The notes: a model not told the origin generated them from the sequence alone. A DNA stretch of 64,000 nt from Halalkalibacter krulwichiae (GCF_002109385.1 NZ_CP020814.1:4053501-4117500); one strand, 5' to 3'; positions 51,841-61,113 are shown, counted from the stretch's first letter. Numbers and translations are program-made.

Positions 51841-51942
51841 TCTGTGGATAATCGGTTAATGTGGAAAAAGCTCTGTATAAGTCATTACTTTTCCACCAAT
51901 TTAGAGCAATTGTTGAATCGTTCATTTCAACTAATCCACAGA
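51841..51942. repeat. Structured intergenic element, copy 2
   Basis: Ends TCTGTGGATA and ATCCACAGA are inverse over 9 bases, and inside TGTGGAAAAAG faces CTTTTCCACC. It matches copy 1 at 30434-30545 in ends, inner stem and the CTCTG-ATAAGT block. It lies between a GNAT gene and the flotillin terminator. TGTGGATAA at its left end is also the exact inverse of a DnaA box, probably by chance. Confidence 0.6.
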
Positions 51943-51980
51943 AAAGCCGTAACAACCTTAGAGTGATTGTTACGGCTTTT
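51942..51980 (-). terminator. Rho-independent terminator of the flotillin gene
   Basis: AAAAGCCGTAACAA / TTGTTACGGCTTTT, 14-bp perfect stem with an 11-base loop and a T run in minus orientation, 10 bases past the stop codon. Confidence 0.85.
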
Positions 51981-51989
51981 CCATCTTAG

Positions 51990-53513
51990 CTAATTCAGTT
52001 TATCTTCATTGCCGTTATTCTCAGACTCATCCTTACTTAAATCTTGCTCCTTCTCATCTCCTTCTTCGCCAGCTGCAACCTGTGACACGTACGTCTTAAA
52101 GTGATCGGCTTGCCCGCGCGATACAAAGCTTTCTAGCATTGCTTTCAAGTCCATTCCTGTGCTTTCCTTTAAGCTTTCCTGCAAACCAACCATCGTTTTC
52201 GTGACGTTGCCTGTCACTTTAGCTGCTCCATTAGAGTCCGAGCCACCAAGGTCAATCACTTTCATGCCTTCAATTTTCGAAAGCGGCTGAGCTACTTCGC
52301 GCGCATATTTAGGAAGCATCTCGATAAACATTTCGAGAATCGCCGCTTCGCCGTATTTCTCCATCGCTTGAGCCATAAGCTCTTTTGCCTCCGCCTCGGC
52401 ACGACCGCGTTCGCGAATAACCTCCGCTTCCGCCAGACCTTTTTGTTTCTCAATCATCGCCTTCGTTTCCCCGTCGATTCTAGCTTTATCTGCCTCAGCT
52501 TCTGCGTTTGCTTTAATGTCGTACGCATTGGCATCGGCTAGAGCTTTACGACGTTTTTGTTCCTCTAACTCAAGCTCTACCTGTCTTTGGCGTTCGATGT
52601 ATTGAATTTTCATTTCTTCTTCTTTAATTTGCTGCGCAAGTCTCGCTTTTTCAAGTTCATAGGCTTGCTCTGACTTGGCTCTCGCTCGTTCCGTTTCTTC
52701 TTTAATCTGAGCTGCTTTAATATCTTTTTCTTTTCTCGACTCCGCAATCGCGCTTAGTCGTTTATTTTCCTCATCTTGCGCTTCTTGATTGTTTCGCGCT
52801 TTATACATTCTTGTTTCCTTCTCAGCATCCGACTCAGCCATTTCAGCCTTTTTGCGGATTTCCGCAATACGAGGACGCCCTAGATTTTCTAAATAACCAT
52901 TTTCTGCATCCGCATCACGAAGATCATCCAATCCAAACGACGTAATCTTAAAGCCCATATTATCTAATTCCTGTTGAGCAATGTCCTGAACCTGGTGATT
53001 AAACGATTCACGGTCATTATTGATTTCCTCGACCGTCATTTTCGATAAAATCGCACGCAGATTCGTCCCGAGCACTTTCGAAACCTCTTCTTCAATCTCC
53101 TTATCCTTCTTCCCTAAAAACTGTTCCGCATAGTTCGCAATCCCGATTAACGAATCAGCAATTTTCACCGATGTTACCGCATCAGCAACAACCGGAACCC
53201 CTTGAGACGTATATACTTTGGGCGTAGTTAACTTAATTTGAAATGAATTTAAATCAACAGGCGTACACGTTTGAAACATCTTCAAACGAATTCCACCACC
53301 ACGAATAATCTTCAAACTTCTTCCATTCTCATCAAAGAATATCCTAGAATCCTCTTCAGGATTACCAAGCTTCGGACCCGTAATAATCAATGCCTGATTG
53401 GAACTAGCCGTTCTATACCGCTTCTTAAAAATAAAAAACGCCACCCCAGCAATAATCAGTAAAGCAAAAAGAAAAATACTCGTTAGAAACAACCAGATCG
53501 TACCCATCATCAA
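51990..53513 (-). CDS. floT: Flotillin-like protein FloT
   Basis: This 507-aa scaffold protein, close to B. subtilis FloT/YuaG (509 aa), organises functional membrane microdomains. An N-terminal membrane segment (IWLFLTSIFLFALLIIAGVAFFIF) is followed by an SPFH/band-7 domain (about 40-210) and a long heptad coiled coil rich in Glu, Lys, Ala and Gln (about 220-390) with EA repeats (IDGETKAMIEKQKGLAEAEV). The C-terminus is acidic. A small partner NfeD gene is not seen beside it. It is monocistronic with its own terminator. Confidence 0.93.
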   Translation of the reverse strand: MMMGTIWLFLTSIFLFALLIIAGVAFFIFKKRYRTASSNQALIITGPKLGNPEEDSRIFFDENGRSLKIIRGGGIRLKMFQTCTPVDLNSFQIKLTTPKVYTSQGVPVVADAVTSVKIADSLIGIANYAEQFLGKKDKEIEEEVSKVLGTNLRAILSKMTVEEINNDRESFNHQVQDIAQQELDNMGFKITSFGLDDLRDADAENGYLENLGRPRIAEIRKKAEMAESDAEKETRMYKARNNQEAQDEENKRLSAIAESRKEKDIKAAQIKEETERARAKSEQAYELEKARLAQQIKEEEMKIQYIERQRQVELELEEQKRRKALADANAYDIKANAEAEADKARIDGETKAMIEKQKGLAEAEVIRERGRAEAEAKELMAQAMEKYGEAAILEMFIEMLPKYAREVAQPLSKIEGMKVIDLGGSDSNGAAKVTGNVTKTMVGLQESLKESTGMDLKAMLESFVSRGQADHFKTYVSQVAAGEEGDEKEQDLSKDESENNGNEDKLN

Positions 53514-53600
53514 GCATCACTCCTGTTTACAATTTATTGAAATGATTCCTCTTTTAGTATATACGATTATTGTTTGGAAAAAGTTTCAATGGTGGAAAAA

Positions 53601-53634
53601 AAAGCAAAGGGACGGTTCTCTCGCTTCCACCTGC
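53601..53634. repeat. REP element, GGGACGGTTCT family, abutting RAYT 2
   Basis: AAAGCAAAGGGACGGTTCTC with the following TCGCTTCCAC lies about 15 bases from the RAYT 2 stop codon. It is a single copy; the family has other copies at 32674, 46874, 50192, 54909 and 63636. Confidence 0.8.
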
Positions 53635-53647
53635 TTATTTAACTTAA

Positions 53648-54424
53648 CTAAGCTTTAAAAACTAGACTAGGAGAAACTCCCAAGATCCTTGCTGCTTGTC
53701 TTTGGGAAACCCCATTTATTTGTTTTACTTTCCGGAGTAAATCATTTCGTTTTTCCCTAGGCAAACTCTTAACTTGTGGGATATCTACGTCACCAAGAAT
53801 CTTTCTAATTTCAGAACGCGCCTCTTCGTCCGTTAACCTCCGTTTAAAAATAGGCTCATCAAAAAACTTGTCATCATTTCGTTCTTCATTAAACTCCTTG
53901 AACCGTTCCCTCTTCACTTTACCCTCATTTGAAAACATTCCTAAAACCAATTCATCATCGAGTAATCCTAAGGGATACACTGTCTTCCCATAGTACCCGC
54001 GACAGCTGCTCCAGCGCCACCCATCAACTTGATCAACCATGCCTGCTTTTAGCGGGTTTTGATGGATATACCTGACTACTGTTTTCAAATACTGAGCAGT
54101 CTCAACATTCTCGCTTCTAAACCTGTCCTGAAACAGATGGCCTCTCACACGATACTTCCAATTAAAATAAGAAGCAAAACTTACCGCCATTCGCTTCATT
54201 GTAATCGAAATATCCTCATTCCCCTCCCGCAATAGAAGGTGAACATGATTACTCATCAAACACCAAGCATAAACGCTAATATCCACTTTCTGTTTATATT
54301 TCAAGACCGTATCAAGATACTTTAACCGATCCTCATCATCATGAAAAATATCCTGTCCTCCCGCCCCTCTCCACATAATATGGTAGATCCCAGTTTTGCT
54401 TTTCACTCTAGCTTTACGAGGCAT
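53648..54424 (-). CDS. REP-associated tyrosine transposase (RAYT 2), Y1_Tnp/IS200-like
   Basis: A 258-aa HUH transposase homologous to RAYT 1. It begins PRKARVKSKTGIYHIMWRG, has the HUH motif NHVHLLL, the GHLFQDRFRSENVE block with its tyrosine region and IHQNPLKAGM, and a C-terminal helix-turn-helix (GVSQRQAARILGVSPSLVFKA). The ATG at 54424 is used; an upstream GTG is possible. REP elements of the GGGACGGTTCT family flank both sides (53601 and 54909). It probably mobilises that family, whereas RAYT 1 sits with another family. Confidence 0.88.
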   Translation of the reverse strand: MPRKARVKSKTGIYHIMWRGAGGQDIFHDDEDRLKYLDTVLKYKQKVDISVYAWCLMSNHVHLLLREGNEDISITMKRMAVSFASYFNWKYRVRGHLFQDRFRSENVETAQYLKTVVRYIHQNPLKAGMVDQVDGWRWSSCRGYYGKTVYPLGLLDDELVLGMFSNEGKVKRERFKEFNEERNDDKFFDEPIFKRRLTDEEARSEIRKILGDVDIPQVKSLPREKRNDLLRKVKQINGVSQRQAARILGVSPSLVFKA

Positions 54425-54908
54425 TACCGTCACCACACTTATTCATTTATTAACTACTATTGGCCACGTTCGATTGTAATCCGTATGAAACGGTTGTTTT
54501 ATCTAACTTTTCTTTGGAAAGTCGAAAAAGAACTCCGCGATGCGCTAAGGAAACTTTACCTGGTTTCAGGCTCGTTCCCCGCCGATTAGCGACAGAGCTG
54601 ATGCAGCATGATGGGGATGTCTGTATGGAGGCATGATACTTAGTGTTTTAACTGACATATGATTTTGTACAGGTTTTGATTTTTTTTGGTGTTTTAGTAT
54701 TTGAAAGATATTAGAGACTATTTGGGGAGGGGGCAAAATAGTAATAGATGCACTTTTCATTCTCAATAGTAAAGAGGTTACTTAACAGAGTTTACGAGGA
54801 AGGGTTTCTGGTACCTTAAGAGGTTTTACTATCAACCAGTATTTAGTTGCTTTATTGAATATATCATATCTTACATTATTGAATTTTTCATTATCTTTTT
54901 GTTTAAGA

Positions 54909-55029
54909 AAGCAGAGGGACGGTTCCTGTGCTTCCCTGTTTAGGGCGAAGCATGAGAACCGTCCCCACGCTCCTTTTCCCCGTCAGTCCAGGAAGCACGA
55001 GAACCGTCCCCCGCTTCCGTCCCCCCGCT
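54909..55029. repeat. REP cluster, GGGACGGTTCT family, between RAYT 2 and nagA 2
   Basis: A direct copy (54909-54935), an inverted copy (54957-54982) and a second inverted copy (54991-55019). The cluster abuts the nagA stop codon at 55030. The remaining 54437-54908 shows no gene or repeat that I can support. Confidence 0.85.
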
Positions 55030-56184
55030 TCACACCCTCCCACTCTTCACCGTCTCCACAACCTCCAACTCGCCATTCTCTTCTCTCAGCAACACCAAAT
55101 CCGCGGGTGCATTCTCCGATAGTCCTAACTGCTGCGGGAGATTCATTAGCTTAGCTGGTAAGATAGACGCTTTGTCCAACGCTTCACTTCTAGTTGAGAT
55201 TCCACTAACAATCAGATGATTGACACCCATGAGTAGTGATTGGGCAGATCCGGCTAGAATCTGGGGATTTCCTCGTAAATGTAGTTTGTATTCGTCTGTG
55301 AGAGTTACTTTTCCACCAACTGCCGTGTGATAGTGACCTGGTTGCATACCGGCTAGGGATACGGCGTCACTTACGAGAACCATCTTCTCTTTTTTGACTA
55401 GGTTCATCACTTTGAGCACATTGGTTGGAAGGTGGTGTCCGTCTGCAATGACGGTTGCCCATAGTTCCTCTTTTGCTAATTGGTCCCACAAGTAGTTGGG
55501 GTGACGTGGCAGTGAGACATGCGCTCCATTTCCTAAGTGGGTGGAGGCGACGGCTCCTGCACGGACGGCATCATCAATTTGTTTTTCAGTGGCATTTAAG
55601 TGGCCCAATGCTACTACTTTCACTCCATGCTCGTTTGCTCGTTGAATAAAGTCGTTGGATGCTTCCCATTCTGGAGAGAGCGTAACGAGTTTGATCAATC
55701 CTCCTGCCTTTTCTTGAAGGTCGGTGAACTCCTTCCAATTCGGGCTGCGCACATGCTCTTTCGGGTGAGCTCCACGTGGTCCTTCTTCTCTTGATATATA
55801 AGGTCCTTCTAAATGAAAGCCCGCAATCATGTCATTGTTAGAGAATCCCTCTGTGATCGTTTTCTTGTTTTCTTCAAACAAGCTTGCTAGTTGGTCTTGG
55901 GAGTTGGTGATCATCGTGGGGTAGAAGGTCGTTACACCGACTTTCGCTAGTTCGTTCGTTACGGTTAACCATTGTTCCTTGTTTAGAGGCTCGTGATTGA
56001 AGTCGATTCCTTTGAATCCGTTAATTTGAAGATCAATTAAGCCTGGGGCGACGATAGGAAGATCCTCATCGTTTGAATCAAGTAAGTGATACATTCTTTT
56101 GATTTTGCCTGCTTCCATGATGATTTCAATTGGTTTATTCGTTTGGTAGTGCAACCCTTTCACTTTCGTATAAGTAGAAGACAT
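55030..56184 (-). CDS. N-acetylglucosamine-6-phosphate deacetylase-like amidohydrolase (second copy)
   Basis: An amidohydrolase of about 384 aa with NagA motifs: PGLIDLQINGFKGIDFNHEP (metal site region), GFHLEGPYISREEGPRGAHP with the metal Glu, VVALGHLNATEKQIDDAV, THLGNGAHVSLPRHPNYL, MVLVSDAVSLAG. It lacks the HxH motif of canonical NagA (LQINGF instead of LHIHGA), which suggests altered metal content, specificity or activity. The ATG at 56184 follows GAGGAGG. It is last in the TRAP operon. Confidence 0.88.
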   Translation of the reverse strand: MSSTYTKVKGLHYQTNKPIEIIMEAGKIKRMYHLLDSNDEDLPIVAPGLIDLQINGFKGIDFNHEPLNKEQWLTVTNELAKVGVTTFYPTMITNSQDQLASLFEENKKTITEGFSNNDMIAGFHLEGPYISREEGPRGAHPKEHVRSPNWKEFTDLQEKAGGLIKLVTLSPEWEASNDFIQRANEHGVKVVALGHLNATEKQIDDAVRAGAVASTHLGNGAHVSLPRHPNYLWDQLAKEELWATVIADGHHLPTNVLKVMNLVKKEKMVLVSDAVSLAGMQPGHYHTAVGGKVTLTDEYKLHLRGNPQILAGSAQSLLMGVNHLIVSGISTRSEALDKASILPAKLMNLPQQLGLSENAPADLVLLREENGELEVVETVKSGRV

Positions 56185-56214
56185 CTCTTTTCCTCCTCTT
56201 CCCAAAAGGGAAAG

Positions 56215-56239
56215 CAGGATCTCTCATTCACAGATCCTG
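56215..56239 (-). terminator. Intercistronic hairpin between nagB 2 and nagA 2
   Basis: CAGGATCT / AGATCCTG stem with a 9-base loop, in the space between the stop codon of nagB and the start of nagA. No clear T run follows, so it may be an mRNA stability or attenuation element. Confidence 0.5.
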
Positions 56240-56253
56240 CCCCTGATTGATTG

Positions 56254-56979
56254 TTATTTAATAAGCGAAGCTGATTCTTCGTCGAGATACAATGTCCAGT
56301 TACGATGTTCTTTTAAAATCGTTGCGGGAATCGTGTTATCGACTTTATGCTCAAGCGTGTTTTTGATTGCTTCCGCTTTTACGGCATATGGGACACAAGA
56401 GATAATATGTTTGCTTTGTAAAATTTGGTGAATCGTCATCGTTATGGCTTCATTCGGCACTTCTTCTATAGAAGAGAACCACCCTTCACGTACTTGTTGG
56501 TTTTTACATGTATCGTCTAGTTGAACCTTAATATAGGCTTCTTTTGTCTCAAAGTCAGCAGGTGGATCATTAAAGGCAATATGAGCATTTTCGCCAATCC
56601 CGATCAAGGCAACATCGATTGGCGCTTTCCTAATTTCTTCTGTAAGGGATTGAATATTGGCCTCAATTTCTCCTTCGCCGACAAAATAAGCCTTCTTTAA
56701 GTTGATTTTATTGACGAATCGTTCTTTCAAGTATTTTCGAAAACTTGCTTTATGCTCTTCACTTAAATCGACATATTCGTCGAGGTGAAACATCTCAACC
56801 TTGCTCCAGTCGATGTCTTTCTTCACTAGTTCATTGATCGTCGTTAATTGCGATTGCCCGGTCGAAAATAACAATCTTGCTTCGCCTTGATTCTGAATCG
56901 TTCCATTTAAAAGTTCAGCCGCATATTCTGCCGCTTCTTTTCCTAGTTGTTCTGCATCTTTCAATGTAAAAATCTTCAT
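56254..56979 (-). CDS. Glucosamine-6-phosphate deaminase-like protein (second copy)
   Basis: A NagB-type enzyme of 241 aa: LLFSTGQSQLTTINELV (in place of the canonical ATGSTP loop), MFHLDEYVDLS with the catalytic Asp, GIGENAHIAFNDPP with the His, and ITMTIHQIL. The phosphate-loop sequence FSTGQSQ deviates from the GLATGSTP of the first copy, so the substrate may differ. The ATG at 56979 follows GAGGAGTGAG. It overlaps the dctM-like gene region by the upstream reading only. Confidence 0.85.
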   Translation of the reverse strand: MKIFTLKDAEQLGKEAAEYAAELLNGTIQNQGEARLLFSTGQSQLTTINELVKKDIDWSKVEMFHLDEYVDLSEEHKASFRKYLKERFVNKINLKKAYFVGEGEIEANIQSLTEEIRKAPIDVALIGIGENAHIAFNDPPADFETKEAYIKVQLDDTCKNQQVREGWFSSIEEVPNEAITMTIHQILQSKHIISCVPYAVKAEAIKNTLEHKVDNTIPATILKEHRNWTLYLDEESASLIK

Positions 56980-56999
56980 TAACTCACTCCTCAAATTGG

Positions 57000-58280
57000 T
57001 TAGTTCGCTAAACTTGGAATCCATAAAGCGATCGATGGAATAAATGTTACTAAGAGCACGACAAGGACCATCACTAGATAAAACGGCAATAGAGCCTTAA
57101 TCGATTTTTCAATTGGTAATCCAGCAATGGCACAGCCGACAAATAACGATGTTCCAACAGGAGGCGTACATAAGCCGATCCCTAACGTGAGAACCATTAT
57201 GACCCCAAAGTGAATCGGATCAATACCAGCCATCGTCGCAACCGGAAGCAGGATTGGCGTTAGCAATAAAATGAGCACACCCATATCCATGAACATTCCT
57301 AATACTAATAACAATAAAATAATTAAAAGGGTAATAACAATCGGGTTCTCAGAAATCGTTAGAAAGAAATTCGAGACCATTGTTGGGATTCTTAGATAAG
57401 CCATCACATAGCCAAAAGCAGATGAAGTAGCAATAATAGCGACAATCATACCTAATGTCTTTGATGATGAGTAAAGGATCTTTTTGATTTTCTTGAAGGT
57501 CATGTTTTTATAAATGAAGGTAGTGATTAGTAACGCATAGACGGCTGCGACCGCTGCAGACTCAGTAGCCGTAAAGATCCCGAAGATAATACCTCCAATG
57601 ATAATCACGGCTGTTAAAATACCAAGACTTGCCTCTTTTATAATGTGCAAACTTTCTTTGAGCGTATACCCTCTTCCTTTCGGGTATTTGCGCTTGACCG
57701 CTAACAGATACGTGACGATCATTAGAGCAATCCCTAGCATAATTCCAGGTAAAAATCCTGCTAGAAACAGTTCACTAATCGAGATTCCTCCAGCTGCAAT
57801 CGCGTAGTAAATCATATTTTGACTTGGTGGGATGATCACACCTTGTGTCGATGAAGTGACGGTAACCGCCACACTATAGTCTTTGTCGTAGCCTTGCTTT
57901 TTCATCGCCGGAATTAACATCGAACCGATCGAAGACACATCCGCTACGGAAGACCCTGACACACCTCCAAAGAACATACTCGATGTGACATTGACCATCG
58001 CCGTGCCCCCACGGATTTTGCCAACGATGACACTCGCAAATTTCATGATCTTATCGCTGATTTCCCCGTCTGTCATGATCTGGGCTGCCAAGATGAAGAA
58101 AGGAACCGCTAGAAACGTGAAATTATTAATGCCACTGACCATGTTTTGAAATAAAAGCAGCAAAGGGATCTCATAATAGATCGCTACAATAACAGACGTA
58201 ATTCCTAACGAAAAGGCAATCGGAATCCCTAAGAACATGAACAGGAAAAGCAACCCGAATAAAATAAATATCTCCGTCAT
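57000..58280 (-). CDS. TRAP transporter large permease (DctM-type)
   Basis: A 426-aa protein with 12 or so membrane helices, including FLFMFLGIPIAFSLGITSV at the start, SSMFFGGVSGSSVADVSSIGSMLIPAM and ITLGIGLCTPPVGTSLFVGCAIAG, which are conserved in DctM/SiaM. It uses ion gradients with the small subunit at 58277 and the receptor at 58865. It overlaps the small subunit gene by 4 bases. Substrate is likely an acidic sugar or amino-sugar derivative given the nag genes. Confidence 0.93.
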   Translation of the reverse strand: MTEIFILFGLLFLFMFLGIPIAFSLGITSVIVAIYYEIPLLLLFQNMVSGINNFTFLAVPFFILAAQIMTDGEISDKIMKFASVIVGKIRGGTAMVNVTSSMFFGGVSGSSVADVSSIGSMLIPAMKKQGYDKDYSVAVTVTSSTQGVIIPPSQNMIYYAIAAGGISISELFLAGFLPGIMLGIALMIVTYLLAVKRKYPKGRGYTLKESLHIIKEASLGILTAVIIIGGIIFGIFTATESAAVAAVYALLITTFIYKNMTFKKIKKILYSSSKTLGMIVAIIATSSAFGYVMAYLRIPTMVSNFFLTISENPIVITLLIILLLLVLGMFMDMGVLILLLTPILLPVATMAGIDPIHFGVIMVLTLGIGLCTPPVGTSLFVGCAIAGLPIEKSIKALLPFYLVMVLVVLLVTFIPSIALWIPSLAN

Positions 58281-58789
58281 CTTCTATCTCCTGCCTCCCT
58301 TCCCGTTCTAGGAAATAGCAACGTTATGACATGATTGATCGTATAGAAACTAATTAAGAGTCCTGAAATGATTAACGGGAAATACAACAAGGAACGTGGA
58401 AGATGAGACGCCGGGAGATGCCTTCCTTGCGTGTTAATGACCATTTCACTTCCAAAGTAAACCATTAGAATAGCGAATCCTAGAATAAGAATGTTTCGAA
58501 GAAGATCTAACCCCTTCTTCGTCATTTGATTAAAGCGGGAATAAAGAAACTCTAGCGAAATATGCTTTCCTTCTTTGACCAAAATAGCGATAATGATATA
58601 CCCATACCATGTAAGCATGACTAACGTAACTTCATCTGCCCAGATCAAAGGGCTATTAAACACATACCTTAAGACAACCTGGATAAAAGTGATTAGTAGC
58701 ATGAGCGTAAGTATGATGCCTAGAAACCAATTTAGAACCGTCGTCATTTGATCTAGTTTTTTATTGATCATCTCGTACATTTTGTTCAC
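58277..58789 (-). CDS. TRAP transporter small permease (DctQ-type)
   Basis: A 170-aa protein with four membrane helices and the DctQ pattern FIQVVLRYVFNSPLIWADEVTLVMLTWYGYI. It pairs with the DctM-type subunit. A cytosolic charged N-terminus MNKMYEMINKKLDQM precedes helix 1. Confidence 0.9.
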   Translation of the reverse strand: MNKMYEMINKKLDQMTTVLNWFLGIILTLMLLITFIQVVLRYVFNSPLIWADEVTLVMLTWYGYIIIAILVKEGKHISLEFLYSRFNQMTKKGLDLLRNILILGFAILMVYFGSEMVINTQGRHLPASHLPRSLLYFPLIISGLLISFYTINHVITLLFPRTGREAGDRR

Positions 58790-58864
58790 ACCCCAGGTTA
58801 ATAGAAAGAAAGGTCACAGGCCGAAAGATTCTCAGCCTATGCCTTTGTTCTACTAAAATTATCT

Positions 58865-59896
58865 TTATTGCAAGGCTCTTATTCTCTCAATTAACTCTTC
58901 ATATTGCGGCATCTCGTCAAAGATCGGATTAATAGCTTCTTGGAACTCCTCGACATCGACTTCATAAATAACAGAACCCGCTTCTTCAACCTCTTTTCTG
59001 AACTCTTCTTGCATCTCATTCATCGATTCTCTCTGTGCTTCGATCGCAATCGCAGCAGACTCTTTGATTGCTAGCTGATGTTCCTCTGATAGACCATCCC
59101 ACGTTTGCTTATTCATAATGACTAATGCCGGCGGACTTAAGTGGCCATTCAACGTATAATGCGGGGCAGCTTCAAAGTGACCGGATGTATAATAGCTGAC
59201 AAAGTCGTTCTCAGCACCATCAATTACACCTGTTTGTAAAGCGGTAAACACTTCACCATAATCCATAGGAGTTGGAACGGCTCCTAGCAATTGGACCATT
59301 TTCACGGAAATATCAGATGGCTGAACGCGAATTCTTAACCCCTTCATATCTTCCACAGACTCAATCGGCTTATCAGTCGTGTAAAAGTTTCTAGTTCCCG
59401 CTTCTAAATAGCCAAAACTAACCATCCCGTGGTCTTCAAATTTAGCAAGAACTTCTTCGCCAATCTCACCATCTAGCACTCGATATTTGTGCTCTTGATC
59501 AGCAAAAATAAATGGCGTTGTAAAAACTCCTATTTCATCTACTATTTGTGCTACAGGAACTGAGTTCACACGCGCCATATCTAAAGCGCCTGCCTGAACC
59601 TGATCAATATTGGCTGTTTCCTCACCAAGCTGACCATTCGCATAAACCTCAATCTTCACTTCACCATTTGTCTTCTCTTCCACCAAATCAGCAAACTCAT
59701 ACATCGCAATCGTCACTGGATTATTATCAGGCTGATTTTCAGCTAGCCTCAACACAACTGTCTCCGCCTTTTCCCCTTGATCCGAATTCCCCTCATCACT
59801 CGTATTTCCCGTCTCCTCCGAACTAGAAGAACAAGCTGCTAGAAACAAGAAAAGTAACAGAACCCCAATGCTTAACCATGAAGACCTTTTTTTCAT
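58865..59896 (-). CDS. TRAP transporter substrate-binding lipoprotein (DctP-type)
   Basis: A 343-aa receptor with a lipoprotein signal (LLFLFLAACSSSS, Cys22) and the DctP fold: RLAENQPDNNPVTIAMYEFADLV, ANGQLGEETANIDQVQAGALDMARVNS, and the conserved Arg segment MKGLRIRVQPSDISVKMVQLLGA with the ligand carboxylate Arg. That arginine suggests a carboxylated ligand, for example an acidic sugar. Two LacI-type operators lie before it. Confidence 0.92.
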   Translation of the reverse strand: MKKRSSWLSIGVLLLFLFLAACSSSSEETGNTSDEGNSDQGEKAETVVLRLAENQPDNNPVTIAMYEFADLVEEKTNGEVKIEVYANGQLGEETANIDQVQAGALDMARVNSVPVAQIVDEIGVFTTPFIFADQEHKYRVLDGEIGEEVLAKFEDHGMVSFGYLEAGTRNFYTTDKPIESVEDMKGLRIRVQPSDISVKMVQLLGAVPTPMDYGEVFTALQTGVIDGAENDFVSYYTSGHFEAAPHYTLNGHLSPPALVIMNKQTWDGLSEEHQLAIKESAAIAIEAQRESMNEMQEEFRKEVEEAGSVIYEVDVEEFQEAINPIFDEMPQYEELIERIRALQ

Positions 59897-59957
59897 TTTT
59901 CTTCATCCCCCTTAAAGTAAATGGACTCCTTACCTAGCCATGACTTTTGTATATTCT

Positions 59958-59994
59958 GTAATCCGTTTACTACAAGTCATAGTAAACGTTTACT
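59958..59994. promoter_or_regulatory. LacI-type operators before the TRAP operon
   Basis: AGTAAACGTTTACT (59981-59994) is a perfect 14-bp palindrome, and GTAATCCGTTTACTAC (59958-59973) is a weaker copy. A similar perfect site precedes the regulator gene at 61094-61113. They are best explained as operators of the adjacent LacI-family protein. Confidence 0.75.
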
Positions 59995-60031
59995 ACCAGC
60001 GATAAAAAAATCCAATGCGAGTTCTCCCGCC

Positions 60032-61075
60032 TTATCCATTCGTCGACTGCCTTTCAATTAAGGTCGGTTGCAACAAGTTATTAGTGGGTGCAGCCGAGGT
60101 ATTTTTCATACTGTACATTAAAGCTTCAGCCGCCAACCTCCCCATTTCAAAAGTAGACTGGTCGATCGTCGTTAAAGAAGGATTGACGATCTCACACATA
60201 TCGATGTTGTCAAATCCAACAACAGCGACATCCTCAGGAATCTTCAATCCATTATTCTGCAGCTGTTGAATCACCCCAAAAGCCGTCATATCATTGATAC
60301 AAAAGATCGAGGTCGGTAACTTTTTCTCTGAAAGCAGCTGTGAGGCTAAATTCTTACCATTTTGATACTCAAACATTTCACCAGAGATCTCCTGCTGATC
60401 GGAGCCAATCTTGATGTACTCTTTCTGCTCCTTAATCCCATACTGGTTCAAGCAAGCTTGAAACCCTTCGTACACCTTCCTTCGACTATGTCGACTGAGC
60501 GGCGCACTGATAAAACCAATGTCTCGATGACCTCTCTTGATGAGATGCTCAGCAGCCAGAAAGCCCCCTCTATAATAATCGAAATTGATCTTCGTACAAT
60601 CCAAATCAAGATCCTGTTCAAACGCAACAATTTGCACATGATTCTTTTGAAGAAACCTTAAATACTCAACATCTGGATTAATCGACGAAATGATCATCCC
60701 CCGCACTTGCTTCTGATATAAATACTCTAAATACTTTCTTTCCAACTCAGGATCACCATTCGTATTACACAAAAGAATATACTTCTCACTCTGCCTAATC
60801 ACGTATTCTAACCCAGAGATTAATAAGGTGTAGTACGGATTAGAAATGTTAGGAATAATAACTCCAATCTCATTACTCGTATTCGTCTTTAACTGTTTCC
60901 CTACAAGATTCGGAACATAGTTCAACTGCTCTATGGCCTCCATTACCTTTGTTCTAAGGCTCTCCTTCACTGGATAATCCGGATTATTAAGCACTCTGGA
61001 AACCGTAGCAGTAGAAGTATTTGCCGCTTTTGCAATGTCATTAATAGTCACTTTTTTCGTCATATTGTGCTTCAC
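60032..61075 (-). CDS. LacI-family transcriptional regulator
   Basis: A 347-aa repressor: N-terminal helix-turn-helix VTINDIAKAANTSTATVSRVLNNPDYPVKESLRTKV (residues 8-43), then a periplasmic-binding-like domain with IGVIIPNISNPYY and a C-terminal effector fold. It should repress the TRAP-nag operon and itself through the AGTAAACG palindromes; the effector is probably the transported sugar or its metabolite. It is the first gene of the region, divergent from the NTPase gene at 61279. Confidence 0.93.
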   Translation of the reverse strand: MKHNMTKKVTINDIAKAANTSTATVSRVLNNPDYPVKESLRTKVMEAIEQLNYVPNLVGKQLKTNTSNEIGVIIPNISNPYYTLLISGLEYVIRQSEKYILLCNTNGDPELERKYLEYLYQKQVRGMIISSINPDVEYLRFLQKNHVQIVAFEQDLDLDCTKINFDYYRGGFLAAEHLIKRGHRDIGFISAPLSRHSRRKVYEGFQACLNQYGIKEQKEYIKIGSDQQEISGEMFEYQNGKNLASQLLSEKKLPTSIFCINDMTAFGVIQQLQNNGLKIPEDVAVVGFDNIDMCEIVNPSLTTIDQSTFEMGRLAAEALMYSMKNTSAAPTNNLLQPTLIERQSTNG

Positions 61076-61093
61076 CTATAATCTTAGAAATTG

Positions 61094-61113
61094 TGTAGTA
61101 AACGATTACTACA
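61094..61113. promoter_or_regulatory. Autoregulatory operator of the LacI-family gene
   Basis: TGTAGTAAACGATTACTACA has perfect 8-base arms (TGTAGTAA / TTACTACA) around ACGA and contains the same AGTAAACG core as the TRAP operators. It lies 19 bases upstream of the regulator's ATG. Confidence 0.75.

Noticed and set aside
51841..51942. A replication origin or DnaA cluster
   Set aside because: Only one exact DnaA-box-like 9-mer is present per element, with no AT-rich unwinding region and no dnaA/dnaN genes.
54566..54766. A 66-codon minus-strand gene between RAYT 2 and the REP cluster
   Set aside because: No ribosome site, low-complexity translation and no coupling to neighbours.
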